Assembly: GCF_031143425.1 (NCBI RefSeq)
Contig: NC_090440.1
Span: forward strand, 341,499,844 to 341,563,843
Source of the DNA: Pleurodeles waltl
Lineage: Eukaryota; Chordata; Amphibia; Caudata; Salamandridae
DNA: 64,000 bases
Direction: 5' to 3'
Of the stretch, positions 11,290-22,885 are shown piece by piece. Both the position numbers and the translations under genes were made by a program. Below the pieces are notes generated by a model, which did no database searches, was not told the DNA's origin, and saw nothing but the letters and a program-made list of their open reading frames with translations. Every line of letters starts with the position of its first letter. The stretch's first letter is position 1.

Positions 11290-12870
11290 TGGCATCTAGT
11301 GGACTTTTTGCCCCCTGGGGTGTGGATCGGGGGTAATTGCTCCATCTGCCCACTGGTGGGTAGAACAACTTTGGCCCCATTTATTTGGGTTGGTGGTATC
11401 TTATTTTGAAAAAAAAACAATCTTCCCTGGTCTCTGGTGGGCTTTCTGCCCCCCTTGGGGGCAGGTGGGCCTTCCAAAAATAGGTTAGATATAGCCAATA
11501 GTAATGTGCCCCCATGGGGAGCAACCTTGCCCAAGTGGCTGCCCCCCAAACAAAATACACACATACACACACACCAATCCCTAGTGCCTAAGTGGTTTCT
11601 GCCCCCCAGGGGTTGATTGGCCTATTAGAAATAGGGGAGCAGAAATGGCCTAAAATAAATTTGCCCTTCTCCAGGGGAGAGACCATTGCCTAAGGGGTCA
11701 CTCCAGTTGCGTGACATTGGTGCAAAAAAAATCCCTGAGGCCTAGTGGTTTCTGCCCCCCTTGTGGGCAGATCGGCTAATACACATAGGCTGATCTGTCC
11801 CCAAAGAAATGTCCTAAAATAAATTTCCCCCCCAGGGGAATGACCCTTGCCTAAGGGGTCGCTCCCCTTATGTAAAATTGATGCCATTAATAAAAAATCC
11901 CTGGTGTCTAGTGGTTTCTGCCCCCCTTGTGGGCAGATCGGCTAATACACATAGGCTGATCTGTCCCCAAAGAAATGTCCTAAAATAAATTTCCCCCCCA
12001 GGGGAATGACCCTTGCCTAAGGGGTCGCTCCCCTTATGTAAAATTGATGCCATTAATAAAAAATCCCTGGTGTCTAGTGGTTTCTGCCCCCCTTGGGGGG
12101 GTCGCTCGCCACATATAAAAAATTAAATAAACAAAAAAAATCCCTGGTGTCTGGGGTTTTCTGCGCCCCCTGGGGGCAGATCTGCCTAATTACAATAGGC
12201 CGATGACCTACAACAAATTGCCCCCCCCCCAGGGTAGTGACCCTTGCCTGAGGGGTCACTCTTCTCAGGTGAAACTGAAGAAAATAAATCCCTGGTGGCT
12301 AGTTGTTTCTGCCCCCCTTGGGAGCAGATTGGCCTAATAAAAGGTGTCCCATCTGCCTCCAAGGGATGGAGAAATGGCCTAAATACAATTTTCCCTCTAG
12401 AGGAGCGACCCTTGCCTAAGGGGTCGCTCCCCATATATAAAAAAATAAAGTAAACATGAAAAATATATATCCCTGGTGTCTAGGCGCATACTTATAATAG
12501 GCCGATCTGCCTTCGGGGGGGCAGAAAAGACCTAAAAATAGTTTTCCCCCCTGGGGAGCTGCCGCTGCCCAAGGGCAGCTCCCCGTATGTATAAATATAA
12601 ATAAAAAACAAAACTCCATGGTGTCTAGTGGTTTTGATTTGCCTAATAAAAATAGGCCGATCTGCCCCAAGAGGGGCAGAAATGGCCTAAAAGTAAATTT
12701 GCCCCTAAGGTAGTGACACTTGCCTAAGGGGCCGCTCCCCACATATATAAAAAAAAAAATAAAAAAAAAACTAATTATCCCCGGTGTCCAGCAGTGCCCA
12801 AGGGGCGGCTCCCCTTATTCAGTAACAACAAAAAAAAAAACTCCCTGGTGTCTAGTTGGCATTTCTGCTG
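11290..12870 (+). repeat. Minisatellite, ~166-bp unit, roughly 10-12 copies
   Basis: Each unit runs GTGGTTTCTGCCCCCCTTG, then a short palindrome around GCAGATCGGC...GCTGATCTG, then CTAAAATAAATTT, CCCCAGGGG, CCTTGCCTAAGGGGTCGCTC, an A-rich stretch, and ATCCCTGGTGTCTA. The anchor GTGGTTTCTG falls at 11745, 11911 and 12077, exactly 166 apart, and the units at 11745 and 11911 are almost identical. Outer units are diverged and partly deleted. The stem-like pair CCTTGCCTAAGG / GGGGTCGCTCCCC gives each unit hairpin potential. Confidence 0.85.
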
Positions 12871-12958
12871 CTCGATCGCATTGCGATCGGGCAGCAAAAA
12901 TGCAGAGAGAGACATCAAAAAAAAGGAAAGGACTTTCCTTTCCTTTGATGCCTCTCTC
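12859..12958. repeat. Two adjacent hairpins at the array end
   Basis: First hairpin 12859-12903: GCATTTCTGCTGC pairs with GCAGCAAAAATGC around CGATCGCATTGCGATCG. Second hairpin 12905-12958: GAGAGAGACATCAAA pairs with TTTGATGCCTCTCTC (one mismatch), and AAAGGAAAG with the following TTTCCTTT. The structure is read directly from the sequence; its function is unknown. Confidence 0.7.
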
Positions 12959-13174
12959 GGCCCGCCACATGATCGGAGGAGAAATGCTTTTGCTGAGCTT
13001 CCAGCGCAGAGGGGTATGCCTCTGATAAGGTCAGCGTGCGATCGCGCTCTGAAGTCATCAGTCACTACAGAGGGGTCGGGCGGGGTGAAAGGGGAAGCGA
13101 TAACACTGCAAAAGAGGGACATTTCCAAAAATAACATAATTTACCAAACATAACATAACAAAACATAACATAGC

Positions 13175-16100
13175 TGTAGAAAGGTAGCCTCTTTCTAGCA
13201 TTGTTACCCCCACTTTTGGCCTGTTTGTGCGTATATGTCAGGGTGTTTTACTGTCTCACTGGGATCCTGCTAACCAGGACCCCAGTGCTCATAGTGAAAA
13301 CCCTATTTGTCAGTGTGTTTTATATGTCTCACTGGGAACCTGCTAGCCAGGGCCCCAGTGCTCATAGTTTGCGGCCTGTATGTGTAGTGCCTAACTGTGC
13401 CACTGAGGCTCTGCTAACCAGAAGCTCAGTGCTTATGCTATCTCTGCCTTTAAAATTGTCACTATAGGCTAGTGACCATTTTTACCAATTCTATTTGGCA
13501 CACTGTAACACCCTTATAATTCCCTAATATATGGTACCTTGGTACCCAGGGTATTGGGGTTCCAGAAGATCCCTATGGGCTGTAGCATTTCTTTTGGCAC
13601 CCATATAGAGCTCAGACAAATCTTACACAGGACTGCCACTGCAGCCTGAGTGAAATAAAGCACACATTATTTCACAGCCATTTTACACTGCACTTAAGTA
13701 ACTTATAAGTCACCTATATGTCTAACCCTCACTTAGTGAAGGTTAGGTGCAAAGTTACTAAGTGTGAGGGCACCCTGGCACTAGCCAAGGTGCCCCCACA
13801 TAGTTCAGGGCAATTTCCCCGGACTTTGTGAGTGCCGGGACACCATTACACGCGTGCACTACATATAGGTCAATACCTATATGTAGCTTCACAATGGTAA
13901 TTCCGAATATGGCCATGTAACATGTTTAAAAACATGGAATTGTCCCCCCATGCCAAATCTGGTATTGGGGTGCCAATCCCATGCATCCCCGGGGCTCCAC
14001 AATGGACCCAGGTACTGCCAAACCAGCTCTCTGGTGTTTTCTCTGCAGCTACCACTGCTGCCAACCCACAGACAGGGTTCTGCCCTCCTGGGGTCTGGGC
14101 AGCCCAGGCCCCGGAAGGCAGAACAAAGAATTTCCTCTGAGAGAGGGTGTTACACCCTTTCCCTTTGGAAATAGGTGTTAAGGGCTGGGGAGGAGTAGCC
14201 TCCCCCAGCCTCTGGAATTGCTTTGAAGGGCACAGATAGTGCCCTCCTTGCATAAGCCAGTCTACACCGGTTCATGGAACACCCAGTCCCTGCTCTGGCA
14301 CGAAACTGGACAAAGGAAAGGGGATTGACCACCCTCCTATCCATCACCACCCCAGCGGTGGTGCTCAGAGCTCCTCCAGTGTGTCTCAGACCTCTGCATC
14401 TTGAATCCAGAGGTGTGAGGGCACAGTGGAGGCCTCCAAGTGGCCAGTGCCAGCAGGTGATGTCAGAGACCCCTCCTGATAGGTGGGTACCTGACTAGGT
14501 GGCCATTCCTCCTCTGAGGGCTATTTAGGGTCTCTCCAGTGGGCTTTTCCTCAGATAACGACTTGCAAGAATTCACCAGAGTTCCTCTTTATCTCCTTCT
14601 TCGACTTCTGCCAAGGATCGATTGCTGACTGCTCCAGGACGCCTGCAAAACTGCAACAAAGTAGCAAGAAGATTACCAGCGACATTGTAGCGCCTAATCC
14701 TGTTGGCTTTCTCGACTGTTTCCTGGTGGTGCATGCTCTGCGGGCTGTCTGCCTTCACCCTGAACTGGAAGCCAAGAAGTAATCTCCCGTGGTTCGACTG
14801 AATCTTCCTCCTGCTTCAGCAGGCACCAAAAATCAGCATCACCGGGACTCTGGACCCCTCTCATCCTGACGAGCGTGGTCCCTGGTACACAGGTGGTAGA
14901 CCCAAGTGACCCTGGTTGTCCAGTGGTCCAACTGTCCAAATTTGAAGGAGGTAAGTCCTTTCCTCCCCTCTCCAGATAGAAATCCTGTGTAATGAGTGAA
15001 CTGCAGCTGCTAGGTCTTCTGTGCACTTTTGCAAGGAATCCTTCTTGCACAGCCTTGCCCAGGTCCCCAGCACTCCATCCTGCATTGCTCAACTCACTAA
15101 GTTGACCACCGGCTTCGTGGGACCCTCTTCTGTAGTGTTGAGATGACTGCCATGCTCAGTTCTCTTGAACCTCTGTTCAAGTACTTCTGCAGGTGCTGCC
15201 TTCTTGTGCATGGGCTCTCTGTATTGCTGAGGGCTCCCTCTGTCTCCTCTTCCAAGTGGCAACCTCCTGGTCCTTTCTGGGCCCAGGCAGCACCCTTTTT
15301 CTTCAACAATGACCTTTGCAGCTAGCAAGGCTTGTTTGCAGTCTTTCTCCAAAGAAATACTGCGTCCTCCAGCACTCTGTGGGACATCTTCTGCACAAAG
15401 GAGAAGTTCCTAGCACCTTTAGTTGTTGCAGAATCTTCAGCTTCTTCCATCCAGAGGCAGCCATTTTGCACCTTCATCCGGGGTTTAGTGGGCTCCTGCC
15501 CCCCCAGACGCTTTCGTGACTCTTGGACTTGGTCCCCTTCCTTTACAGGTCCTCAGGTCCAAGAATCCATCTTCAGTGCTTTTCAGTCTAGTGTAATCTT
15601 TGCAGAATCTCCTATCACAAGTTTAGTGCTTTTCTGGGCAAGTAGTTTCACTTTACTCCTACTTTTCAGGGCCTTGGGGTGGGGTATCTTGGATACTCTT
15701 AGTGTTTTCTTACACTCCCAGCGACCCTCTACACACTACACTAGGCTCGGGGTGCCTAAGTGGTTCGCATTTCAATTTTTTAGTATATGGTTTGTGTTGC
15801 CCCAGGCCTATTGCATCTTATTGTATTCTACAGTGTTTGCACTATTTTGTTAACTGTTTACTTACCTGATTTTGGTTTGTGTGTATATTTTGTGTATTTT
15901 ACTTACCTCCTAAGGGAGTATATCCTCTGAGATATTTTTGGCACATTGTCACAAAAATAAACTACCTTTATCTTTAGTAACTCTAAGTATTGTGATTCTA
16001 TGATATAGAGCTATATGATATAAGTGGTATAGTAGGAGCTTTGCATGTCTCCTAGTTCAGCCTAAGCTGCTCTGGTATAGCTACCTCTATCAGCCTAAGC

Positions 16101-16199
16101 TGCTAGATTAATACTAATCTACTAATAAGGGATAACTGGACCTGGCACAAGGTGTAAGTACCATCAGGTACCCACTATAAGCCAGGCCAGCCTCCTACA
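13175..16199 (+). mobile_element. Long solo-LTR-like element (3.0 kb)
   Basis: Starts TGTAGAAAGG, ends CAGCCTCCTACA, and is flanked by ATAGC on both sides (13170-13174 and 16200-16204), a 5-bp duplication typical of LTR integration. Inside are a TATTTAG box at 14522, a GTAAGT donor-like site at 14951-14956, and AATAAA at 15956-15961, so TATA and polyadenylation signals are in LTR order. Near the start a phrase of the form CACTGGGA..CTGCTA.CCAGG.CCCAGTGCTCATAG repeats three times (about 13258, 13330 and 13403). There is no internal coding region and no second copy beside it, which fits a solo LTR left by recombination. ORFs inside (for example 15332-15853) have no motifs. Confidence 0.75.
15956..15961 (+). 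terminator. Polyadenylation signal in the solo LTR
   Basis: AATAAA in CACAAAAATAAACTACC, about 240 bp before the element end and 1.4 kb after the TATTTAG box. Confidence 0.45.
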
Positions 16200-16204
16200 A
16201 TAGC

Positions 16205-16539
16205 ATAACATAAAGGCACCATTGCTGTGTCTGGCCCTTATTTAAATCTTCTTTTCGTAGACTGGAATTATCTGTGTAGTTGACACATAACACACAATAA
16301 AAAAAAATGGCGGTGAGTGGAAGTATGGCCAGCTTCTACAATACCCTGGAAGCAAAGATAACCTTGAAGGATGTAAGTCCCAGCACACATCCCACACTAG
16401 ATAACTGTTGATGTTGGCAACAAAGGATCCAACAAGTGATCTATTCACTTTGACACCTTTTGTACAAATACACATAGACTCTCTGCACTTTCCCACTGAT
16501 AACAAGTACTAAAGTTCTGTGCTTTTTGCTTTAAACATT
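16205..16539. other. Unassigned spacer
   Basis: No gene or repeat recognised between the solo LTR and the next LTR-like fragment. Confidence 0.4.
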
Positions 16540-17900
16540 GGAAAATTGGCTTACAACCAGCTGCCTCATTTAATTTACTTATAAGTCCATAGTAAAGTGG
16601 TACTACATGTACTCTTGGCCTGTATATTAAAGCCCAGTAGTCAGCCTGCAGCACCTGTAATGCCACATACTTAATTACCCCTCTAAATCGTGTCTTAGGC
16701 CTGCCTTTGCAGCTTGTATGCAGTTTTAAACTGCCAATATGACCTGGTAAAAGAAATCCTTTTCCAGACCTAAGCCTTCCTTATAAATTAATACATATAA
16801 GTAACCCCTATGTTAGGTCCTAAACAGCAAATAGGGCTGTGTCCATTATATTTAAAAGGTGAGGCATGTGTTTTTAAGTTTTATATGTCCAGCTAGTAAA
16901 TAACTCCCAAAGTCATTTTTCACCTCTGTGAGGCCTACCGCTCCCTGGTATAATATTGAGTTACATTATTATATTTAATAAGTACTAACATTTTATTGGA
17001 AACAGGTTGAAAAATCATTTTTGGTCTCAAAAGAATTGCAATCTAAAATCCTCTTTAATGGTAAAGTCTGATTTTAAGTCCCAATTCTGAAAATGCCACT
17101 TTTAGAAAGTTGGCATTTTCTTGGCCTAAATATCTGGTGCCTGCAGCCTGTATCCTGGGTCCCATGACTGTGAATAGTCAGCTGTTGGCCTTTGGGCATT
17201 TCTCCCAGACAGTGAGCCAAAGATTAGTTGTTGGTATGATGGGTCATCTTGCCAGTATGGGTGAGGTGGAGTTGTTTTGCTATCCCGCTTACATTTCAAA
17301 GGGCTGCCTCCAGAAATCTCACATAGAAACTTAACACCAGCCTTTTGCCTCCTAGACCACTTGGTGCTTGTGCAGGAAAAATAGGAAAACTTCCAGAACC
17401 AGACTGGGGAACTGCTTATGAGTTTCTCCCATTTCAAAGAATGGCACAGGTATAAATATTGGACTTTCAGACCAACTCTTCAGTACACTCATGTACCTGT
17501 GGAGAACCCCAATATGTCTGCCTGTACTTAAGAGAACTGACCTACTGCTTGAGGCCTGTTTTGTACCCTTAGAAGACTGCTGCTGATGACCAGCCCTTCA
17601 ACTTGATCCCAGAACTGCCAGAGTGTGCCAAGACTAGATGGCTGACCTCCTGTGTATGCTGCTGTGGACTTAACAAGCTCCAGAGACCTTGTACCCTGCA
17701 TCTGGCCTCTGCTGGAATGAGTCCTGACCCCGCCTGAAGTGTTGCCCCACTAGTCCTGGACTTTGGATGTATTGATAAAGGTGCTGCTCTTATAAACACC
17801 TGCAACTTGGGACTTAACTACTCGTCAATCTGCCCAGGGTGCATTGTCAGTCAGCTTGATTTCACTGTAGCTCCATTGACATTTTTCTCTGTATAAGCAA
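16540..17900 (+). repeat. Diverged LTR fragment of the Gypsy family seen at 21270 and 36549
   Basis: Shares ordered phrases with the two Gypsy LTRs: TAATTTACTTATAAGTCC then AGTAAAGTG, GCCTGTA(A/T)ATTA, CAGTTTTAAACTGCCAATAT, and AATGCCACTTTTAGAA before a GGCATTTTC phrase. It is far more diverged than those two and lacks clear ends. Non-coding. Confidence 0.55.
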
Positions 17901-18249
17901 ATCTTTTTCATCTAGATCTCTCAGAAGGGGTATCCAGCCTTGCAGCTATACCATGCAGCTTCTTTCTGGAGAAGATGGTCAACTTCCAAAAGAGTGGCAA
18001 AGTCCAAATGTAGACATCTATAGTGTGACATCGGCCAGTGGCTCCCCAATGATGCCCCCTTTTCCTCTGGCACTGCTGGTGACCCTACTCCCTCATGCTA
18101 CAGCATGCTCATGCACAATGCTACAATGAAATGGGATGAGCTTGTAATGTTCTGAATTAATGTATGCATACGTTTGATGGAGTCATTACATAGTGTTTCT
18201 CTGTGGTGCCCTTTTGCACAAGGGTAAATATATTTATGGTTCACCTTGT

Positions 18250-19020
18250 TAGAGATGTTAAAGCACAGTCAGTTGCACCAAATTGTGAGAAAGAACATTG
18301 TTTTGTTTTCTAAGTAGTCACCAAGTGCTATGAGCACATTGTATGGTGACCCATCCCTAGGTGCACAGGAAGCAGAAGAAAACTTGACTCATCCTTGATT
18401 AATCACCACCTTGTGTTATGTACATATTGCAAAAACATGATTACTCATCCTTGACTAATAACCACCATGTATTATGTACATATTGCAAAAACAGGATGAC
18501 TCATCACTAAGTACACAAGCAATTAAGCCACTGCACAAGGAAAACATCAAACGGTGACTCACGTCCCCAACAACACTATTTAAACCAAACTTTTAATTGT
18601 CCCCATGCTTGGCCTCATTTCTTCTCCTTACCTGAATCACCAGCCTCCTATAGCCTGGAAATTGACTCTTCCTCCTTCGATCAGCATCCCCCTTCAGCCT
18701 CGGTTCCTTGGTTGGCACGTTTCCTGGTAACCATCCTTAACGGCGCCTCAGCTATATGCCTCCCGATTTGCAGGAAAAAGGAAAAGGGACAACAACTCAG
18801 TTGTAACAAATATGTGGACTCACATTGTGTGAGGTTCGAGGAACAACTATCCAGCTTGAATACGGTATAACTTATTTGGTCCTTTTTCAGGAAAAACAAT
18901 CAACTCCATAATGGACAATCATCTTTCGGTGAAGTTCTTGCAAGAAAGACTGAGTAGTCGCAGAAACCCAGAGCACTTCAATTTACTGTTTTGTGATGTT
19001 TACAAATAATTGACTCTTGA
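18250..19020 (+). repeat. LTR/U3-like region with tandem enhancer repeats
   Basis: Two 56-bp direct repeats start at about 18384 and 18440 (shared ATTATGTACATATTGCAAAA-type core, then AACA), with the start of a third. TGACTCA sites occur at 18385, 18497 and 18555, and a TTACTCA variant at 18441. A TATTTAAA box follows at 18577-18584. Duplicated enhancers upstream of a TATA-like box are typical of retroviral U3. The ends are not resolved, so the LTR call is inference. Confidence 0.45.
18577..18584 (+). promoter_or_regulatory. TATA-like box downstream of AP-1-like sites
   Basis: TATTTAAA lies 16 bp after the last of three exact TGACTCA motifs, which match the known AP-1 recognition sequence. 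Confidence 0.4.
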
Positions 19021-19021
19021 A

Positions 19022-19554
19022 TGCAGGAAAGTACCTTCTTTCTTGGCATGTTTACCCCCTTTTTCTGCCTGATGTCAGTGTGTTTGACTGTGTTCACTGA
19101 GATCCTGCTAACCAGGACCCTAGAGAATAAGCCAAGACCAGTCCCAATCCACCTTGTATAACCAAACTGTGCTCAATTGTGGTCAACCTTAACTTTGGAC
19201 TTTTACCCAGTCTCATGCCACCAGATACCTCTGGTTGGCACTTCAAACTTTTGGACACTATTTTTCATTTAAAACATTAAAAATTCATAACTTCGGTGCT
19301 ACTGATTGGATTGAAGTCATTTTGTGTCATTTATATTATTTTCTGTGTTGCGTTTTTCACTTTATTACTGTTTGTGTGTTACATAAATACTTAACACAGT
19401 GCCTCTAAGTCAAGTATAACTTCTTTTGTGCTGAGCTACCAAAAGGTTAAGCATAGATCAACTTAGTGACTTTTGTGGTTTACCCTGACAGGAATTGTGG
19501 GTGTTGCTTGAAAAGGGTCTTCACTCCCCTCAATCAGAAACCCAATTTCCTACA
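19022..19554 (+). repeat. Short LTR-like remnant
   Basis: Begins TGCAGGAAAGTACCTTC and ends CCCAATTTCCTACA. Its opening phrase (CACTGAGATCCTGCTAACCAGGACCC) parallels the start of the 3.0-kb solo LTR, while its last 250 bp (ACTGATTGGATT, then a CTACC..AAGGTTAAGC phrase) parallel the ends of the Gypsy LTRs. It may be a recombinant or deleted LTR. No target duplication is seen. Confidence 0.45.
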
Positions 19555-21269
19555 CGTGTCCACTGTTCAATGAAAAGCATCAAAATACCTGGAGACTGAT
19601 GGGGTGGTTGTGAAGTGATAATATTCTGCTGCTGTAGGCAATCCAGCCATATAATTTGGCACAACCCTTGAAGATGGTGGTGAACTGCTGATGAAAAAAC
19701 TGGTAGTGAGGCTACAGCAAGCAATGGAAACATAGACAGTGATCCCTCTGACTGCTCATATGGCACAATTCTTATACTGCTGTAAATGTTTTCTTACTCT
19801 GTGCATACCCACAATCTGGCTGTGTTGTGGAGTCTGTGTTGAAAGACAGGTTGCAGGTGCTTACATGACATATTTCTTCAAAACAATGAGAGCGCTATAG
19901 CAAACCTTGCAAACAACAAACCCTGTTTGTGCCCAGTTCATGTGCTTGCAACCAAATAGGGCTTTATCATAAGAGTGTGGTAACTGCAATATTCATGTGG
20001 CTTTCTATGGATTATCGCATTATAAAAACAGAGAACATCACATACCATTTAATCCTCAAAATAGCAGTGTGTAATCTATTATTTGTTCATGTGATTTGAC
20101 ATTAATCCCTCTAAAAAGGACCTGTACAGAAAAAGATGTCTTAAATGGATCTCTAAATAATGTTTACCACAGCAATACATTTCAATATTCAGCATGTATC
20201 ACAATTCAGATAGTAATGATCATTCCCAAGCTTTAAAAACTACAAACTAGCTACATCAGACCACTGTAACATTTATGGTAATCCACAGAATATGCGTATA
20301 GTGCTACGTGCTGTAAATCCATTTCCGCTATGTGGCCTCTTATGCTTTTTGTGCAGTCTGAACTCTTTGGTGAGGTCTTGGGACTATCATAAAAGATTCA
20401 GCTGCACATTATGAGCCGGCATCAATGCTGTGGGCTGTTTCCCTCAGTGGCCAGAAACTCTTTTTCCACCCGCTGACCCAGTGGGAAACTCTTTATAGGG
20501 CCCGCGGGAAGGGGACTGCACTGGGGGTAACCTGACCACGGGACTTAGGCGGACACCCTTTTCCGTTCTCAGAAGTCATAATTAGGGGCTAAGTAAGTGG
20601 TGAAAGACTTCAAAAGACATCTTGAGCTCATGTTTATTTCCTGATGTGGGTAAGCAGTTCAAGCACATTTCTGTCATTCAGATCAGGAGGTCACGCTGTA
20701 ACCTGGTGATGTAAGTGCTGACATAGAATTCACTTTTGCTTAGGCAAACAAAGGGCCACTCTTGCAAGAGGAATCTAGCCTTGGTGAGTTCATAGTTTAG
20801 ACACAGACATGGAAAGGTTTCAAGAGTCATAAATGTTGAACAATAATATTGTTAGCAAAAATAGCGCTTGACAAAAATATTGTGTCCTCTTTACAAACAT
20901 ATTTTCCCATTGAGCTTAGATTTTCTATTATTGATTGCAATATAAATAATATTTAGTTCACAGTGCCCCGGATTTTCTAACACTTTGTTCCATTACAAAG
21001 TCACAGCAAGCAAGGCATTAACATTGGCTTCTAAGAGCAAAAAGCATTTTGCACTGGACAGAAACTTTGCGATGCTTGCATCAAGGAGGCGTTACCGGAA
21101 ATGAGAAGGGGGAACAGTGACTAGAAAGTGCACACTTGAGGTTAGTTTCTGTAATGTTTCTTTTCATGTTGCAGCATGTAGCCTGCATATCTATGGGTGA
21201 TGATAAATGTACATGGCTAGATCCTACTCTCCCCCGTTGGGAGGGGAAGGGATAGCTTGGGGGGTGAGG
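19555..21269. other. No gene or repeat recognised
   Basis: AT-rich, non-coding. A more GC-rich stretch at about 20440-20540 (GGGCCCGCGGGAAGGGG) stands out but has no partner. Confidence 0.45.
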
Positions 21270-22814
21270 TGTTGGAAATGGACCTTTCTGCAGGGTTATC
21301 CCCAAACGTTTATGCCTTGCTCCTCCTATTTTTCTGCCCCTGGTTTTGTTGGCTTCAGGACTCTGGGCACTTTACCACTCCTAAACAGTTCTAAAGTGCT
21401 CTCTTCTCTAAAAATGGTATATTTGGGTTACACCTATTTCGCATATTTAATTTACTTATAAGTCCCTAGTAAAGTGCATTATATGTGCCCAGGCCCTGTA
21501 AATTAAATGATACTAGTGGGCCTGCTGATTGTGCCACCCACTACCTTAACCTTTCAGACATGTCTCAGGCTTGCCAGTGCACAACTCTGTGTGCAGTGCA
21601 GTTTTAACCTAACATTTCAACCCAAACCTTCCTTCCTTACATGTATGTCACCAATAAGATAGGCCCTAGTTAGCTTCAAGGGCAGGGTACAGTGTATTTA
21701 AAATGTTGGACATGCACCTTTAAGTTTAACATGTTCAGATAACGAAAAACTTCCAATTGGAAAGATATAGGTATTTAGAGTTTGTTGTCCTTGGACTGAC
21801 AATTTAAAATCACAGTTATGAAAGTTGCCATTTTATTTAGCTATTCTGTGCCTCTGCCTGTCTCTGAAAACAAGTCAGGGGTAGATGAAAGGTAGGTTTT
21901 GTGCATTACTTCTAGACAGCCGCACACAATGTGAGTTTAGGTGTGACTTGATGGGCCTTAAGGGGCCATTAACTGGCTTGATGGGATGGAGCTTAGCAAT
22001 TCCTCACTTATACCTGAATAGACTCTCCCTGTCCACCCACAATAGGGCTTAATGACCCTGTATTGTCACACCAGCCAGCTTGGAGCCGGGACAGGGAAGG
22101 CAAGTCTTCTATAAATATAGGCCTTGAAGTTTCTCCCAGCTTACATAATTGGGGTTCCAAAATATACATACTGGACCTAAAACTCCACCAAATCAGATCT
22201 CTATTGGAACCGAGCATACTCTGTTAGGAAGACAGACTGCTGTGCTGCCAGGAGGGACTGCTACTCTGCAACTGGATTGCTGTGCTGGACTACTTCTGCA
22301 GTGTGCTTTGCTGTAGGATGGACTTCCACTTTGCTGTTTCCTTTGCTGGGTTAGGCTGCTGCTTCTGTCCTGCAGTGATAGGAACTGGACTTGTTCTCTA
22401 CGTCATTGAACCAAGGAGTTTTGAACGGCTTGATGGCTTGCCCCCTGTTCTTCTGCAGTCTTAAGGGCATCAAAGACTGCTTGCAACTCTCCTAGTGCTG
22501 CTGGACTCAGTCATCTGTGACTCCTACCGTTGTCTGCAGCCCTTGTCTGAGCCCTAGGCCTCAGAAGTGGGTTCTGCAGCTATAAACTTTAAAAAGCAAC
22601 GCACCGCCCCAATTGTAGCACAAATATCAAAGGATCGTGTCCTCATGATCGACGCATTGCTCCTACAGAAGTACTGTTCAGTGGAGCCTGCATGGGTTCA
22701 GTAGCCGGCCTGCCCTTTATCACGGTAGGCCTGGATTCTGGATTTACAGTTGTCCCTCCGGCCTCAAGTAACCTTTTGACTCCTATAGACTTCTAAACAC
22801 TGTTTTCACATTTA
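21270..22814 (+). repeat. 5' LTR of the Gypsy element, first part
   Basis: Begins TGTTGGAAATGGACC. It is interrupted after ...TTTTCACATTTA by the Harbinger. The 3' LTR reads straight through this point at 38847. It holds the uninterrupted site (ATTCTGTGCC at 21843) where the 3' LTR copy received a MITE. Confidence 0.7.
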
Positions 22815-22885
22815 GGCCCTCATTACAGCCCTCGCGGTCGGTAATAAAGTGGCGGCAATACCGCCAACAGGCTGCCAGTAAATAC

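Larger units (their letters stand above)
9632..13169 (+). repeat. Unclassified repeat, right half
   Basis: Continuation of the sequence broken at 1531. It runs through a degenerate ~370-bp tandem repeat (to about 10700), a spacer (10700-11290), a ~166-bp minisatellite (11290-12870) and a terminal pair of hairpins. It ends in short TAACATAACA repeats that border the next LTR. ORFs in this region (for example 10056-10373 minus and 11094-11570 minus) follow the repeat and have no protein features. Confidence 0.45.

Noticed and set aside
11094..11570. 158-residue minus ORF
   Set aside because: It tracks the minisatellite and its flank, with Gly/Pro-rich, repeat-shaped composition.
11290..12870. 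Possible CRISPR array
   Set aside because: The units are continuous ~166-bp tandem repeats without unique spacers, in a eukaryotic transposon context.
15332..15853. 173-residue ORF in the solo LTR
   Set aside because: It lies inside a non-coding LTR between promoter and polyadenylation signals and shows no protein motif.
21270..21274. Target duplication for the whole Gypsy element
   Set aside because: The five bases before 21270 (TGAGG) and after 39156 (CGGTG) do not match, so I do not claim one.
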